Under the pieces are notes generated by a model. The model was not told where the DNA came from and did no database searches. It worked only from the letters and a program-made list of their open reading frames with translations. From NCBI RefSeq assembly GCF_964340395.1, contig NC_135549.1, positions 27,141,095-27,205,094 of the forward strand: 64,000 nucleotides of DNA, read 5' to 3'. Numbering within the stretch: the stretch's first letter is position 1; each line of letters opens with the position of its first letter. The translations under genes and the position numbers were made by a program. Positions 47,501-59,870 of the stretch are shown one piece after another. This DNA comes from Glandiceps talaboti (taxonomy: Eukaryota; Hemichordata; Enteropneusta; Spengelidae).

Positions 47501-48089
47501 TACCTTTGATGAACCGCCAGCAACTGCAGATATTTCTGAAAAGTTTAGTTCGTCACAATTCTCCAGTCTACCAATTGCGAATTACAGACCGCTAACCATT
47601 CAACCAACGTCTCAACACGAGTCCGGCTATGATGAGTATGCCTTTGAAGAACCATCTGTAACCCCTGACATTCAAGAATTGTCGGTCTCGCCAGATACAA
47701 ACCAGTGTCAATACTTAGGCAGTGGTGTCGACGCACCGATCGTATACAGCGCCATCAACGAACACTCTGTCTCTATGATTCCGTCGTCTCACTTCAAGCC
47801 TCCCAGCATCTCAACATCGTCCGACGACGTCGCAGACTCTTCTTACACCACATGTAGTGGCACATACAGCCTGTACTACCCACACCCGATATCAAGTCAT
47901 CAAAATTATTTCACGTCTTGCGAAGATACAACACCGGTAGCCTCACAACAGCAGTATTTCAACAACTACCACACATCATTTTACGCATTTCCAAGTCAGT
48001 TACCGTATGTACCAAGCACTCTGCCACAGATGACGCCCTCAGCGTTTCAACGATTTACCTCACCTGATTATCTCCCAGCCGAGCATTAA
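44572..48089 (+). CDS. A2: divergent PRD-class homeodomain protein, the only intact A copy
   Basis: Exons 44,572-44,698, 44,974-45,209 and 47,190-48,089 (127, 236, 900 nt) join in phases 1 and 0 to predict 420 aa. Residues 1-42 resemble B exon 1; YTIMETL (32-38) sits where B has HTIAEIL. The homeodomain is at about 76-135: R5, L16, F20, L40, W48, F49, Q50, N51 and R53 are present, but the start of helix 3 reads KILTWFQNKRAK, so V45-Q46-V47 of B is replaced by I-L-T, with Thr at base-contact position 47. Exon 3 has only one copy of the RRYG-C-TYSQS segment that is doubled in B. The Ser/Thr/Pro/Tyr-rich tail ends PAEH. The donor after exon 2 is GTCAGT. A nuclear DNA-binding role is inferred; altered specificity is possible. 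Confidence 0.8.
46096..46717. mobile_element. ~620 bp TIR element in A2 intron 2
   Basis: The ends CTGTAC...GTACAG with inverted arms of about 125 bp (CTCCTTTCATCACTCCTTGC at one end) enclose AATCATGATTGTGATT palindromes. The same element is at the same place in A1 intron 2 (3,053-3,616, 564 bp), so it inserted before the unit duplicated. A3 keeps only one arm (about 58,450-58,546). Confidence 0.7.
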
Positions 48090-50135
48090 TTAGCTTTGGT
48101 GAGTTATCTCGCAGTGAAATTGAACCCTTTTTGTCGATTTAACAGAAATGTTTTTATAACAGGAACTGACTTTACATTTTGTGTGTGTAATTCTTTAACA
48201 TATTTTTTTGCATCAACATATCTTTGAATGTTCCGAACGACATTTTTGTCAGCATATTATGGGATAATATGAAAATGGGATTTGGTTTTCCAGTACCCTC
48301 GTTGTTACGGGTAATTTTACGTAATTATTTGATATTATTAAACGTTTTTGGTTTTGAAGATTTTAATCGTTTTTGTTGTAAGTATGATGTGTGCGTGGGT
48401 TTTGAGATGAGGGATTGAAATGGTGGTTAGAATTACAGTGAGCTCGAGAATGTATTTCCTTCAAGTCCGACCGCGTCATCATATTGTAGCTTTCCGGCGG
48501 GAACTGGTAACGTCAAAGTTACATGTACTATACTAATATACAGCAGAAGAAAGAAAACTGTGCAGGAACAAAAGTCAGAACACATACAGTTGTTGTATGT
48601 GGTTATCTCTTACAGAGTTATCTACTTAACAAGGACTACCTAAAAGACCATGTCATCATTTTGACAGACTAAACAAAAAACATGCATCATATCATGATTG
48701 TACAACATGTGCAGACTATACCATGTAGGTACTTGCAACAATTGTATTACAATATATAGATTAAAATCCACTCTGCAGGAGACATACACAAGCAATGATG
48801 CAACGTTTGTATTATATTGTATATGCATCACTCTCTGCTAGAAACAGACACAGGCACCAATAAATTGTAGTGCACGATGCACTCTGGCCATCCAAACAGA
48901 AACAATAATGAATTAATAAATGATAATAAAATACATAATTACTAAGCTATGAGTCAAACCTGTCAAATCGATTATATTTGACATATCTTATCACGAAATT
49001 ATTTGATTACCCGCGACAGTTTCCTCGGAATATATACCCCAAGGTGTTAATGGTTGTTTAGTCAGGGAAGAACGGTAAACAAAACACCTATTGTCTTAGA
49101 AGTAACAACTAGCTGTGTATACCGCCCTCATTATTAACACCGAGTTAACATGTTGACAAGTTTAGAGATCCTTGCTCCACTAAATCTCAGACTTCTTTTA
49201 GTGGTCTGAGACTAATTGCTTTGTTAGTCTACTTAGATGTCATTCAACTATACAATTGTTTATTGTTTACAAGTCAGGTGTGAATACCATTATTATTGTG
49301 CACAGATTCACCACGTGGACGGTGTCCGCAATTCTTCTTTAAACTGACCTTGGTTACTAATTTTCTGAACCTAAGAATTCACGTAACTGGCTTGACTATG
49401 GCGATACTGACCATTATTGGACCATGTAGGTTAATAAAGGGAGACCTTCATGCTTGGACAAACGTAGATAAACCAAAAATTGAATTATCGTCACGTAAGC
49501 ATAAACACAGACAAAAAGGATCCTTCTTATCTGTGGCATGGACAGTACGGATAACGATTATCATGTTAGAGCATATACATGAATACATACATACATACAT
49601 ACATACCCTCTCCCTTGCACACCTTTATTTCAATATTGCAATGTTATCCACACATCATCATGGAATGAAATTGCTCACAGACAATAATGCCACCACATCA
49701 ACCCATAAGCACACACACACACATACATATACACACACACAAACAAACAAACACAACTACATATATACATACATACATACATACATACATAAATAAATAA
49801 ACTAACAATATTATAATATATTTAATATTGTCAAACAATATTTACAAAGTGCCATAATAATGATTACCAAATAACTTAATTAACACAAAGAACTGTCAAA
49901 AATCAAAAGTACAATCATAAATATCGCTGTTATAAAGTATAAAATTTTACTACACCACCAAGTTACAGGGTAGCAGTATTCAATTGCACAAAATGCATAT
50001 TAAACGTTCAAACTTTTGACACCGGATAAACATATATACAATATTTTATACAGCGCCAATATGAGTAGTATTACTGTAAAATGAAATAAAATAAAATGTC
50101 AAAGTTCAGCATTACAAATGAAATCCTATCAAAGT
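48090..50135. other. Spacer between convergent A2 and B3
   Basis: No supportable gene. It contains the A2 3' flank (candidate AATAAA near 48,925), the unit spacer with a TCTCAGACCACTA hairpin at 49,182-49,217, ACAT/CA microsatellites (49,580-49,790) and the B3 poly(A) signal complement near 49,625. Confidence 0.6.
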
Positions 50136-53100
50136 TTACCGGAAGATGGCGCTCATCAAACCCGATGCTGCAATGTACTCATCAGACGTAAATTTTCGAT
50201 GTAAAGTTGGTGGCGTAAACTGTGGCACGGTGTCTTGGCCATCCGGTATCTGAGCCGATACTGGGTAAAATGATGATGCGTGGTTGTTGTTAAAGGGAAA
50301 ATCGTGTGGTTGTTTCTGTAAAACCGCTGACGTTGATGGCTGTCTCTGTGAAAACGATGACATTGGTGCAGCTGTGCTTTGGTAGGGAGTGAAAGAACTG
50401 AAGTGACTTGGAACCGGGTAAGGCTGGTAAATGTTTGGATATGCCGAAGTGAACGAAGTGTCGCCGATGTAGTTGAGTGGTGCAGTGGACATACTGTTCG
50501 AATTGTATGAGAAGTATGGCGGGACTACAGAGATGGGACGTTCCTTAACGGTACTGTAGGTAACTTGTGTATTGGCACCTGTTAGTCTGCTGGTGTAGTA
50601 ACTTTGGTGAAGACTTGAAGGATACGAAATAGATGTCGTTGGTACTTGACAGAATGTCGACATCTCCGGCGATAGACTCATCTTTTCAGGAAAATTAGGA
50701 CTTGAAGGCCGCTCATGATAGCTACCAGGGTCAATGGATTGTTGTATGATGGATGTTTCCATGGGTAACGGACTCAGAGACTGTGAGGAACTTACTATGA
50801 CGTCGGTGAACGAATCGTCGTCTGAAGCATCCACAGGTTCAGAAGAAGTCTTACTTACTAACGAAGATTGGCTGCATGTTGACACCTTACGACTGCAACG
50901 TTTTACTACACCATATCTACGACGCTTTTTGGAGACGTCAGGGAACGATTCGCCATCAGATACATCAGCAGGCTCAGAACGAGTCTCACTTACTGATGAA
51001 GATTGACTGCATGTTGACACCTTACGATTGCAACGCTTTACTACACCATATCTACGGCGCTTTTTCTGTACGACAGCTGGGGTGTCTTCTAGGCCACACT
51101 GCTGCTCTTCCCTTCTTACTCTAGCCCGTTTGTTCTGAAACCATACCTGTAAATCAAGACCATATACCGAATATTATTAAATGGAAAGGAAACGCATCCA
51201 AAAATGACTATAAATATCAAAAATATTAGTAAAGATAGTGGTCTAGTTACTATACGTGTAGACATGGGGGGGGGGGGGTGTTTGACGGGTCCACTTACGG
51301 ATGGACGCAGTACTCAGTTCACACTGTTGTGCCAATGGCCGATCCCACCGTGCACGCATGACCATGCTAATCGTTATTCCCTCACTCACATACTTGCACA
51401 TGTGTTTGTCTAAGGGTTTAATTTGTTAGTGCTGACTTAAAAAATGACGAAACTTTGGTGCATACAACCAGATTTCTTTATGTTGAACTTTATACATCTA
51501 GTGAGGGGGTCGATCATGTGCATGCTACATAAACGAAATATGACTTTATGGAAGAATGGATGAAATATCGGCTAGTATAGAGGATCTATTGATCTATTGG
51601 AGGTATTGGCGTGAACTTTTGATATATCGTGGGTTTTTTTTAAATTCATTGCCACACCACTGTTATCTATAAGTCAAGGATCCCCGTAGTTGCCGATTAC
51701 GATCACATATACATTACGAGCAGGGCTGCTTTCTCTAGTATTCGTAAAAAAAAAAACATGGTACTAAATGTCTACTGCCAAAAGGTTGATGTTTCGGGCA
51801 TCACCCTTCTCTCAAATCATTGTATCATTAGAACACACTATTCCATATTAGAAATAATCAATTTTATCACATCAGAGGATGATAACTGGAAACGTCAGCT
51901 TGATTTCTTTGGACCTCAGGCATTACGATTCTGATAGCGTCCCACATATAATCACAGGGACATGAACTTGGTCATATTTGTTTATAAATTTTTATTTTTA
52001 CAATTTTGTTTTTCTAAAAACATCTTTTCTCTACAAGGTACCATGTGTCCGATACAAAATTTTGAAGTGTACTAAAAGTGTCGACGACATGAATGATACA
52101 TACGTTGTATACAAATAGTGTACTTGCCTAGTAATTTTGACTTTTGGAGCGAATTTCAAAGAAAGGTTGAACCGTTTTTAAAAAAATAATCTTATCTCCC
52201 TGGTTATATCATGATGTGCAGCAGGTGAATGGACCGATCGAAAGGAAGACTTTCCCAGTCTCGAAGGAGTTTGGATTTAGTCTACACATGGAGTATCATC
52301 GGTGATATTTCCATAGTCTGCATGGACAAACTTGTTTGTATCTTCTACTTCGAAGCACATTTTGGAACCGCAATGATTTGTCAACCCTTTTCTACCAGGA
52401 GATATTTGTTTGTACATTAAAACTGAGCTCACAGGTTTGGAAACACGGGATTGATTCTAAACTCAACAACCATTTTGATTTCTAAAATAAGAAAACTCAC
52501 CTGAACTCTTCCTTCGGGTAAATCAGTGGCATCGGCTATAGTTTCTCTATCTGCGATGTCTGGGTATTGATTAGTGGCGAAGATCGTCTCTAGTGCATCT
52601 AGTTGATCCTCGGTGTAAATAGTTCGGCTTCGGCGACGTCTCTTCTTTGGGGGTCCAGTTGTAAGTTGGTCGACTTTTTCTGTTGCATCGGGAACACATA
52701 TACGTTTTGACGATTCGGTGGTACTGGTCACGTTGCACGGAGAATCTGGGATGAAAAAAAGACATTACGTTAGTATTGATGCGTGTTATGTGTGCACAAC
52801 CCACTGAATGAATGACTATGGGATATTGAGACTAACCGCTTCGACACTATTCTACACCATGGTCTTCTTCTCATCGGTTACGACGGAGTATTGCATCTAC
52901 GTTTAGACCATGGTGTCGTTATAACAAGCAAAACTAATTTCAACATTTTTCAGGGATGTCGAAATGTGGGCTTTACTTCCAAGCTGAATTTGGTAAATGG
53001 TCATTTCGGCACTAAAGTAGGGCGGTATATACTAAACTAAATAGCATACGGAACGTCCTGTATGCGCTTCAACGTGGTACATCCATCGCTATAGTGACTA

Positions 53101-53741
53101 ACAATTCATTCGTTTGCTGCCGAAGACAGATTGTAATCACATAATTCAGTGTTTCTAGAAATTATGCCAGAGGAAACTTTCCCACTCCAATTACGTCACA
53201 GTATTAATGAATATTTTAACGATAGTTTATAGAACCTCAAGTATGACTATACTGAAAGAAAATAGTTTATGTTGTTCGAAACGGTATCAGAAATAAATAT
53301 ACCAAGTTCACTGACTCGTGATAAACTTGATTATTGATGAATGTTTGTTGTATAAGTTTGTCGTGGACCCTTCTACCTCCATGTTTTATAACGTGACGCA
53401 GACAACCGGTTCTCACGGTGTTGGTCGTGCGTGGGTTATAAAACCACAGGGGTAGTACCACGTCTCTGTAGTGAGCAATAAAATACTAAATTGCTTCTAA
53501 GCCCACTAAAAGTTAGGAACCTGAGTTTACTTCAACTGAACGAGATATCACTAGATCCGTACTACATATTAAAAAGAAGTAAATTACCACTGAAAATATC
53601 AGACCACTACTTACCGGTCTGAGACGACAATATTTCGGCGATGGTGTGCTTGGTGAGGCTTTTCGGTTCACTCTGATTACATAGCGGAACTTCACCGACG
53701 TACAGAGGAAGGAACTGTTCTACTGGTGTCATCACAGCCAT
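50136..53741 (-). CDS. B3: PRD-class homeodomain transcription factor, ANF/HESX-like paralog
   Basis: Intact copy of B: exons 53,741-53,615, 52,745-52,501 and 51,146-50,136 (127, 245, 1,011 nt), predicted 460 aa. Exon 1 (MAVMTPVEQFLPLYVGEVPL) is nearly that of B1, while exon 3 is nearly that of B2, including the PPYFSYNSNSMST segment and loss of ANSHQD. The homeodomain is at about 79-138, with Q50, N51 and R53. Intron 2 carries about 0.2 kb (51,840-52,040) shared with B1 (10,700-10,990) but absent from B2. The TATA/initiator pair is at 53,909-53,902 and 53,877. A3, its divergent partner, is broken. Confidence 0.85.
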
Positions 53742-53909
53742 TGCAGAGATGTGTTGTATCGAACCGACTGGAAACCTTGGTAAAGTAGACTTGTATATGT
53801 ATACTTGAAGGTAAACTTGTTGATTTAGAGCGACTGTGTAACACTGACGTGAACTAGACGAACTCAGAATTTGCACTGATGGAGTTGTCTTTGCAACCGA
53901 GTATTTATA

Positions 53910-56900
53910 TTCTTTTCGTGTTTACTAATTCCGACGTTGTTTGTCGGTGTTCGGTTCCTGAATGTGATTGGTTCGGTTCTACGTGTGCCAAAGTTAAAAC
54001 AAAAGGAACAGTTGGCGAAGAAGACTTCACACTATCCTTTGTTTCACCATAGATCCTACAAGAAAGGATCTATGATTTCACCTCTTCAAGACCTGACTAA
54101 ACCAATTAACATAATTAGTTTTTCTGTGAAGACGGTACACTGGTTGTGACAACTGTCACCACAGCGCTAAGTGATACCCTTTGTTTGTCTCCAGTTCAAA
54201 AAAATCCGTTTTACTTTTTGGAAGTTGACCGCAAACCTTAGAACCACTTTGTGAAAAAAAAGGTTTATTCTTGTTGAAAACTGCACCTGTTTTGAATATT
54301 TACAACATTGCTAGATGACAGGTACAATTTGTACATAGCCACTCAGAAAACTAACATACAATTTCAGTAGATCTAGACCCGTCTAGTGGTGATGCTTTGT
54401 AAGTTCAGGAAGTAGATAGTGACGACACCATGACGAAGCGTTATATTGAGACAACCGAACGAGACCTAATCAGACACTCACACCTGTTTCCCAGGAATGT
54501 TTCTTATTTGTCTGTGGGAATGTGATCAACAAGTTAGTGTGTGGAAATCTCATTTAGAAAGTGTCTGTCTTTAGCTGACGATGTAAAGGTCATACAGTCC
54601 CATGTATAAGTAAAATGAGAGTTTTATACTCATAGGTGTATCGCCACGTCTTCACAATCAATATAAATGAAAACACTCTTTTTTTTTAAATATGGAATAA
54701 ATTTAATGGGCATGTATAAAAGAAATGGTGGGGTAATGCCCCGACAAGTTTACGGCTTTGTGAGATGCCGCTCCCCAGGACCGACGGATGTTTGGCCGGG
54801 CAGACGCAGAACATTCTCCCCGTATATTATGAGACTAGCTCGACTTCAACAAATCAAATTGAACTACCAACACGTCACTTAGATGGTATTCTTGATAATC
54901 ACGATTTCTCTTTACATCCTCTTTCATACTTTTCTGTTGTCAACAACACTGTGACAAAATGGTTGGTTCTAGAGATTGGCATTTCCTGTTGTAAACTCTG
55001 TGACCACATCATGGAGCCAGGAAGAAATGTTGGACCAATTGTTTATGGTGTGTATATAGATTTAATAGCTACCGTGCTTTCGTCTATAAAAAAAACTTGA
55101 CCTACAGTGGTAGAGGGACTGTGCTTGACCCCAGATCGAATAAAGAGAAGTTGTTTAGTATAATTAGAAAGAGAATGGTTGAAGAAATATGGTATAAGGA
55201 TACATTTGTTACACTGAACACACGTATATATTTTCAACTACGTATATGCCAAATATCATTGAATTGTCCCAGTGCAAGAGTGACCCCCCCCCCCCCTCGA
55301 ACCGTGGGATTCAATCATTCGGTTTAATTAAGGTTTGTATTTCGTTAGAATTGTCTCGTGTCACGTAGACTTCTTTCATAAGTCATATCAGAGTAATTTC
55401 GTGAAAAATTGTATTCGTTGAATGTGTGTATCATGTAATACAAAAAGACGGGGTGGGGGCGGTGATGTTTATTTTACATTTTGTATTAACACTCAGCATA
55501 AATTAATCGTTACCCCGTACATGGCCACGGTATGTGTAAGTCTTATTACAAATAAGTGCTTCTCATCCAATTGTGTGTATGTATTGTATTATTGTGATAC
55601 ACAATTATTATGATAAAGAGAAACTTCTTTTTGTTTTAAACACACAGCCAGTTTAATATTCGACATAATGTACAATCGTTCCAGGCGTATAGAGACTATA
55701 CAAACTAACACACAGACAAGGAAGGATTCTACGGATCTGCCTAAAACTTTTGATAATTTTGTCGACTAATTGCTCATCCTTTTTTTTTTCTATTTCGTTT
55801 AATCATCGAAGTATCACCTGCGTGAAATTGCATTACATAATTACTTGAATGGTTGAGAACCAGCGGCGTTATGACCAGGTTCCGGTTCCATGATAGAATC
55901 AAAGATACGTAAGGTTATATATGTCTCTACTTTATTTCATAAATCAGGAAGGTGTCATCGAAAGAAATAGGATTTCTACACAAGTATCGAGATTCTGATC
56001 ATCAACACATAGACACATAGCTTTAGTAGTCTAGTATATCCATAAAGGCCCACTCAGAAAAAGAAACATCGCAATCTAGGTGTACTAATAACATGCTCCC
56101 TTGTAGAGCTACAAAAAAAGTTGGTACGGGACTCCGACAAAAAGCATAATCCCATGGCTCCACTGCGGCGAGAACGGGGATCGAAACTCTAACCTTTCAA
56201 TAATTCATCATGATCACGGCACACCGCGTGTTGGTAAACAGGTACGTTACATCCTGTCAATTGTGTCGATGTCTTGGGCGTTTTATTCAAGATCCCCCTT
56301 TCACACCTATTCCGAATTGATTCACACTAAAAAATACTTCATATATAAAAGGGCGGTAAATCTTTGATTCTCACCAGATACATTAATTACAATAAACCGT
56401 ATCCCATTATGAGAATCGGGTAAATGACTCTGGTTACAGGTACAATGTTTTATCATTTTTTGGTGTTAATAGTGAAAAAGGTGTTACATGATGCATCGAT
56501 TACTGATTATCGTTTGATTTGGCAGTGATGCCGAAAGCGTCTTCTATACGCGTATACCGATGCAATTGATGATAAACTTCTGGAGCAATTCGCGGCGTGG
56601 TCTTGAATGGCGCTGATCACTCTCGTTATAATTAATCTAAAAGTGTCAATTACGCCATACTCAAAAGTGTATTTTACCGTTGATTCCACTTTTACTGTTT
56701 GCGCGTTTCATAACCTGTGAGTTCGAAAATAACGAACAACATTATAGGAACTAGCCTACATGTAGACTTGAGAACGACTATCCTACACTAGTACGCCATC
56801 CCGGATCGACATTTTGTAATCTAACTGACATTCCCGGAGCATAAATTCAAAAATTAAATATTTTATATTTCAGTTAGGAGAGCTAGGGGAATAGTGTAAG

Positions 56901-56950
56901 TAGCCATAGTTGTCGAAGTCTACTAACCGATAGGCTACTGGATATAAAAT
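53910..56950. promoter_or_regulatory. Shared upstream region between B3 and the A3 remnant
   Basis: Co-linear with 40,850-44,625 but lacking about 715 bp next to A3 (the equivalent of 43,905-44,625), which held the A promoter, 5' UTR and start codon. The B3 promoter module is at 54,092-54,172. No gene seen. Confidence 0.5.
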
Positions 56951-59381
56951 GTTTCCCTATCTCGTCAGAGTGGTTCGAAGGACTTCACCAAGTACACCAT
57001 CACGGAGACATTGCCAACAAAAAATGGTAAGTTGTGATTTCGATTATCTAGTGTAATTTGAAAGAAATTAAACTATAATTTATATTATTTTACTCACACT
57101 TTACATGTTTTTACCATATATCTTAGGGTGGCACCTCACCATACTGTACTTTTAACGATCTAATAGTCCTAATAAACATCCATTATCTCATCATGGAGGT
57201 ATATCTCCCTCATATCTACATGATCTCACCTATCATGTATACATATTTTTATATTATACATGTACGTCTTGTAACAGTGAATACATTCTTTTAAAATCAC
57301 AGATTCTACGCCTGTCTTCGCCAGTAACACAGAACAGTCTATACCCATCCCAAAAGTCAACGTAGACGTCAAATCAAGTTCTCAAGCACCAAAGAAGAAA
57401 CGTTATCGAGGCCGAACTGTTTACACCAAGGACCAACTAGATGTACTGGAGACGATCTTCGTCACCAATTAGTACCCTGACAGAGAAGACAGAGATGCTA
57501 TAGCTCGCGTCATTAATATACCTACAGCAAAAATTCTGGTGAGCGTTTTTGTATCATTTTCCTTGTTGTGTTATATGGATTCTAGTCATCTAACCCCAAT
57601 ACTCCGGTTATACAGTCGAGTCTGCTGACAGGCACCTGTCACCAGTACGGCATGCTGGTGTCAGGAGCTGGTCACTAGACACTCCGCTTTAAATTACCAG
57701 GCCAAATGAACCAGATTCCGACCATTCATGTTGAAAATATTTTTCTTTCCATAATATACACGTACTGTACTGTACTTTACCCCAGACTACTATAGTTCCG
57801 TATAGTGGTTTGAGAACTATAGTTCCATATAGTGGTCTGAGACTTTACTAATAAGGTAAAATTGTAAAAGCTAGGCATATAGTGACAAGTAGGCCCAGTT
57901 ATTGCAATATGCATGGATATGTTAATGAGACCTGTATCCATTATTTGTAACCACTGATGTCTCCCTAATACATTCATGTTTGTAACATACAGTTTGTGTG
58001 ATGTTTAAGTTGAATCTGGTTCATTTTATCCCGATTACAGCCAGAGCACTATTCTGTAGATGAACCGGGTCGGTAAAACAAACATGATGGGAGGGGGGGG
58101 GGGGTGTCGAGATGTCTAAGGGTCGAAACGGGTAGAGTTCGACGGGGGGGGGGGTAATTTCATCGCGCGCCCCTCTACTCGTCTCCGCATGGCGGGAATA
58201 GATTATCTTGCAGCTTGTGTTTTAGTACACAAAACGATTCGTCTTCGATCGTTGGCGACAACTTGGTGTCTTTTACTTGCTCATACAGACAAAAATAAAG
58301 CAGAATCTAATGCCTTTGACTGTAAAACTATATGAAACTGATCGACTGTGAAAGTAAACAAGAGAGGTCGACCACGTAATTGCAACGATCTAACTCATTG
58401 CTTGAATAAATGTTCACAGCGCCATCAACGATATGACGTTTGGTAGGTCTGATGGGACAAACCCTAGACTGAAAGATTTCGTCGTTGTTGGCGCTCTTGT
58501 TAACGATGAGCTGAACAGTTTTTGCAAGGAGTGATGAAAGGAGTGTAAATTCTGAAGCAACAACACGTACCTCCTCTCCTCGTCCAAGTAAACTCCAAAT
58601 CTAAATTTCCGGTACGTGTTGTCACTTCAGAAAACATTGGAACCGTGTCTGTATATGTAATTTGAAGATCTCTAAGATACCTTCGTTTACTAACACTTGT
58701 AGGCCGCAAAGACGACTGGGTGATTCCATAAATTTCTCGATTTTTAGTTAGGATTTATATTTAAAATGGGGATGGGGGCATAGTAACTATGGAAATTCCA
58801 CTGCTCTAGTCATTGAAGGGTCTATCCCGAATGATGTTTTTTTTATGCAACATGTTTTTATGACAAACTAGGTGAGGTTGACAGGCAAGCTGTTTGTGCC
58901 GATATATATCAACAATACGAGAGAGGCTTCCATCCAAAAAGGAAATAATAAAAATAACAAAGATTGACTGTTTGCAATTATTTGTCGTACCCATTCTCAT
59001 CAATTGTTTATTTATTATCATGATTTGCAGACATGGTTTCAGAACAAACGAGCAAAAGTGAGAAGAGCACAGCAAGTGTGTGATGCAAGGGAGACCTCAG
59101 ACGTCGCCAACAAGAAAGGCCGTAGATATGGTACAGGAAGGCGTTACACTTGTAAGGCGTCAACGTATAGTCAATCTTTATCAGGAATTGAGAGTCGTTC
59201 TGAACCCGAAAACGTGTCTGATGTCAATAGCCACCAAAATTTTGCAGCAAACAATGATGTTTCTTTATTACGTAGTAGTTTATTTCAAATGCTAAGGCCT
59301 CGGCCCATCGCACAAAACATTTTACATAACAGTAGAGAAAAAAAAGAACAAAGGACTGAATATCATTCTACTAATAATTAA
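56951..59381 (+). pseudogene. A3: broken A-gene copy
   Basis: Exon remnants are at 56,951-57,026 (5' half of exon 1 and its ATG deleted), 57,303-57,538 (homeodomain exon with TAG at 57,470-57,472 where A2 has Trp24 of the homeodomain) and 59,031-59,237 (5' part of exon 3). Homology to A stops at 59,237 after VNSHQ; the frame then continues through unrelated sequence to a stop at 59,381. It has no promoter module. The three independent lesions make it non-functional as an A gene. It carries the half of exon 3 that A4 lacks. Intron 2 keeps a single arm of the TIR element and two tandem CAGACCACTA-type hairpins (57,780-57,845). Confidence 0.85.
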
Positions 59382-59870
59382 CGGAAAAATAATTAAAGGT
59401 AAAAATATGCGTATGCTTTACCAAGACTTTTGATGCCTGTATTTGCTGTTTCTACCCCTTACCGTCGGTCGCTTGGTGGGCCAAACTTCTATGGTAGAAA
59501 CATTAGACAGACTGATAAAATAAAATCGGGTACTTGTGACGTTACCATATTTAGCCTTGCCTTTGTTTGACATCTATCTATAATTTATAACCGAATTTGT
59601 AATTTCAGTGTCCAAGAATATCGAAAATGAACAACGTGTAAGCTTATTAACCTATCATTGTAAAAAAAAAACGTGAAAAAAAATCAATTTTGTAATCCTA
59701 AAAATCCCATGACGTTTCTTGAAATAAAATGTATTACTACACACATAGTCATTCTTGTACAGTATCCTTATATTCAAAGGTAAATAAACAAGATTAAATA
59801 AATTTAAGCTAAAATCACCCCCCCCCCCCGATTAGTTCAGGAAACATGCCTACTTCTAACGTCTTGCAAC
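59238..59870. other. Right array boundary to SMP-30 gene
   Basis: This sequence has no homology to the array unit. It ends with a poly-C run (59,818-59,829) just upstream of the next gene. No promoter element was recognised. Confidence 0.4.

Larger units (their letters stand above)
36725..59237. repeat. Right arm of the same array, inverted (units R1 and partial R2)
   Basis: This stretch carries the same unit as 1-15,609 but in reverse complement: B2 (minus), A2 (plus), spacer, B3 (minus), A3 (plus). Markers such as the spacer at 49,440-49,560 and 37,110-37,250 repeat about 12.3 kb apart. Homology to the left arm begins near 36,725 (spacer matching 13,010-13,510 reversed) and stops at 59,237 inside A3 exon 3. 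The pairwise differences (indels, poly-G length, one roughly 0.7 kb deletion at A3) show that the copies are not assembly artefacts of a single locus. Confidence 0.9.
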
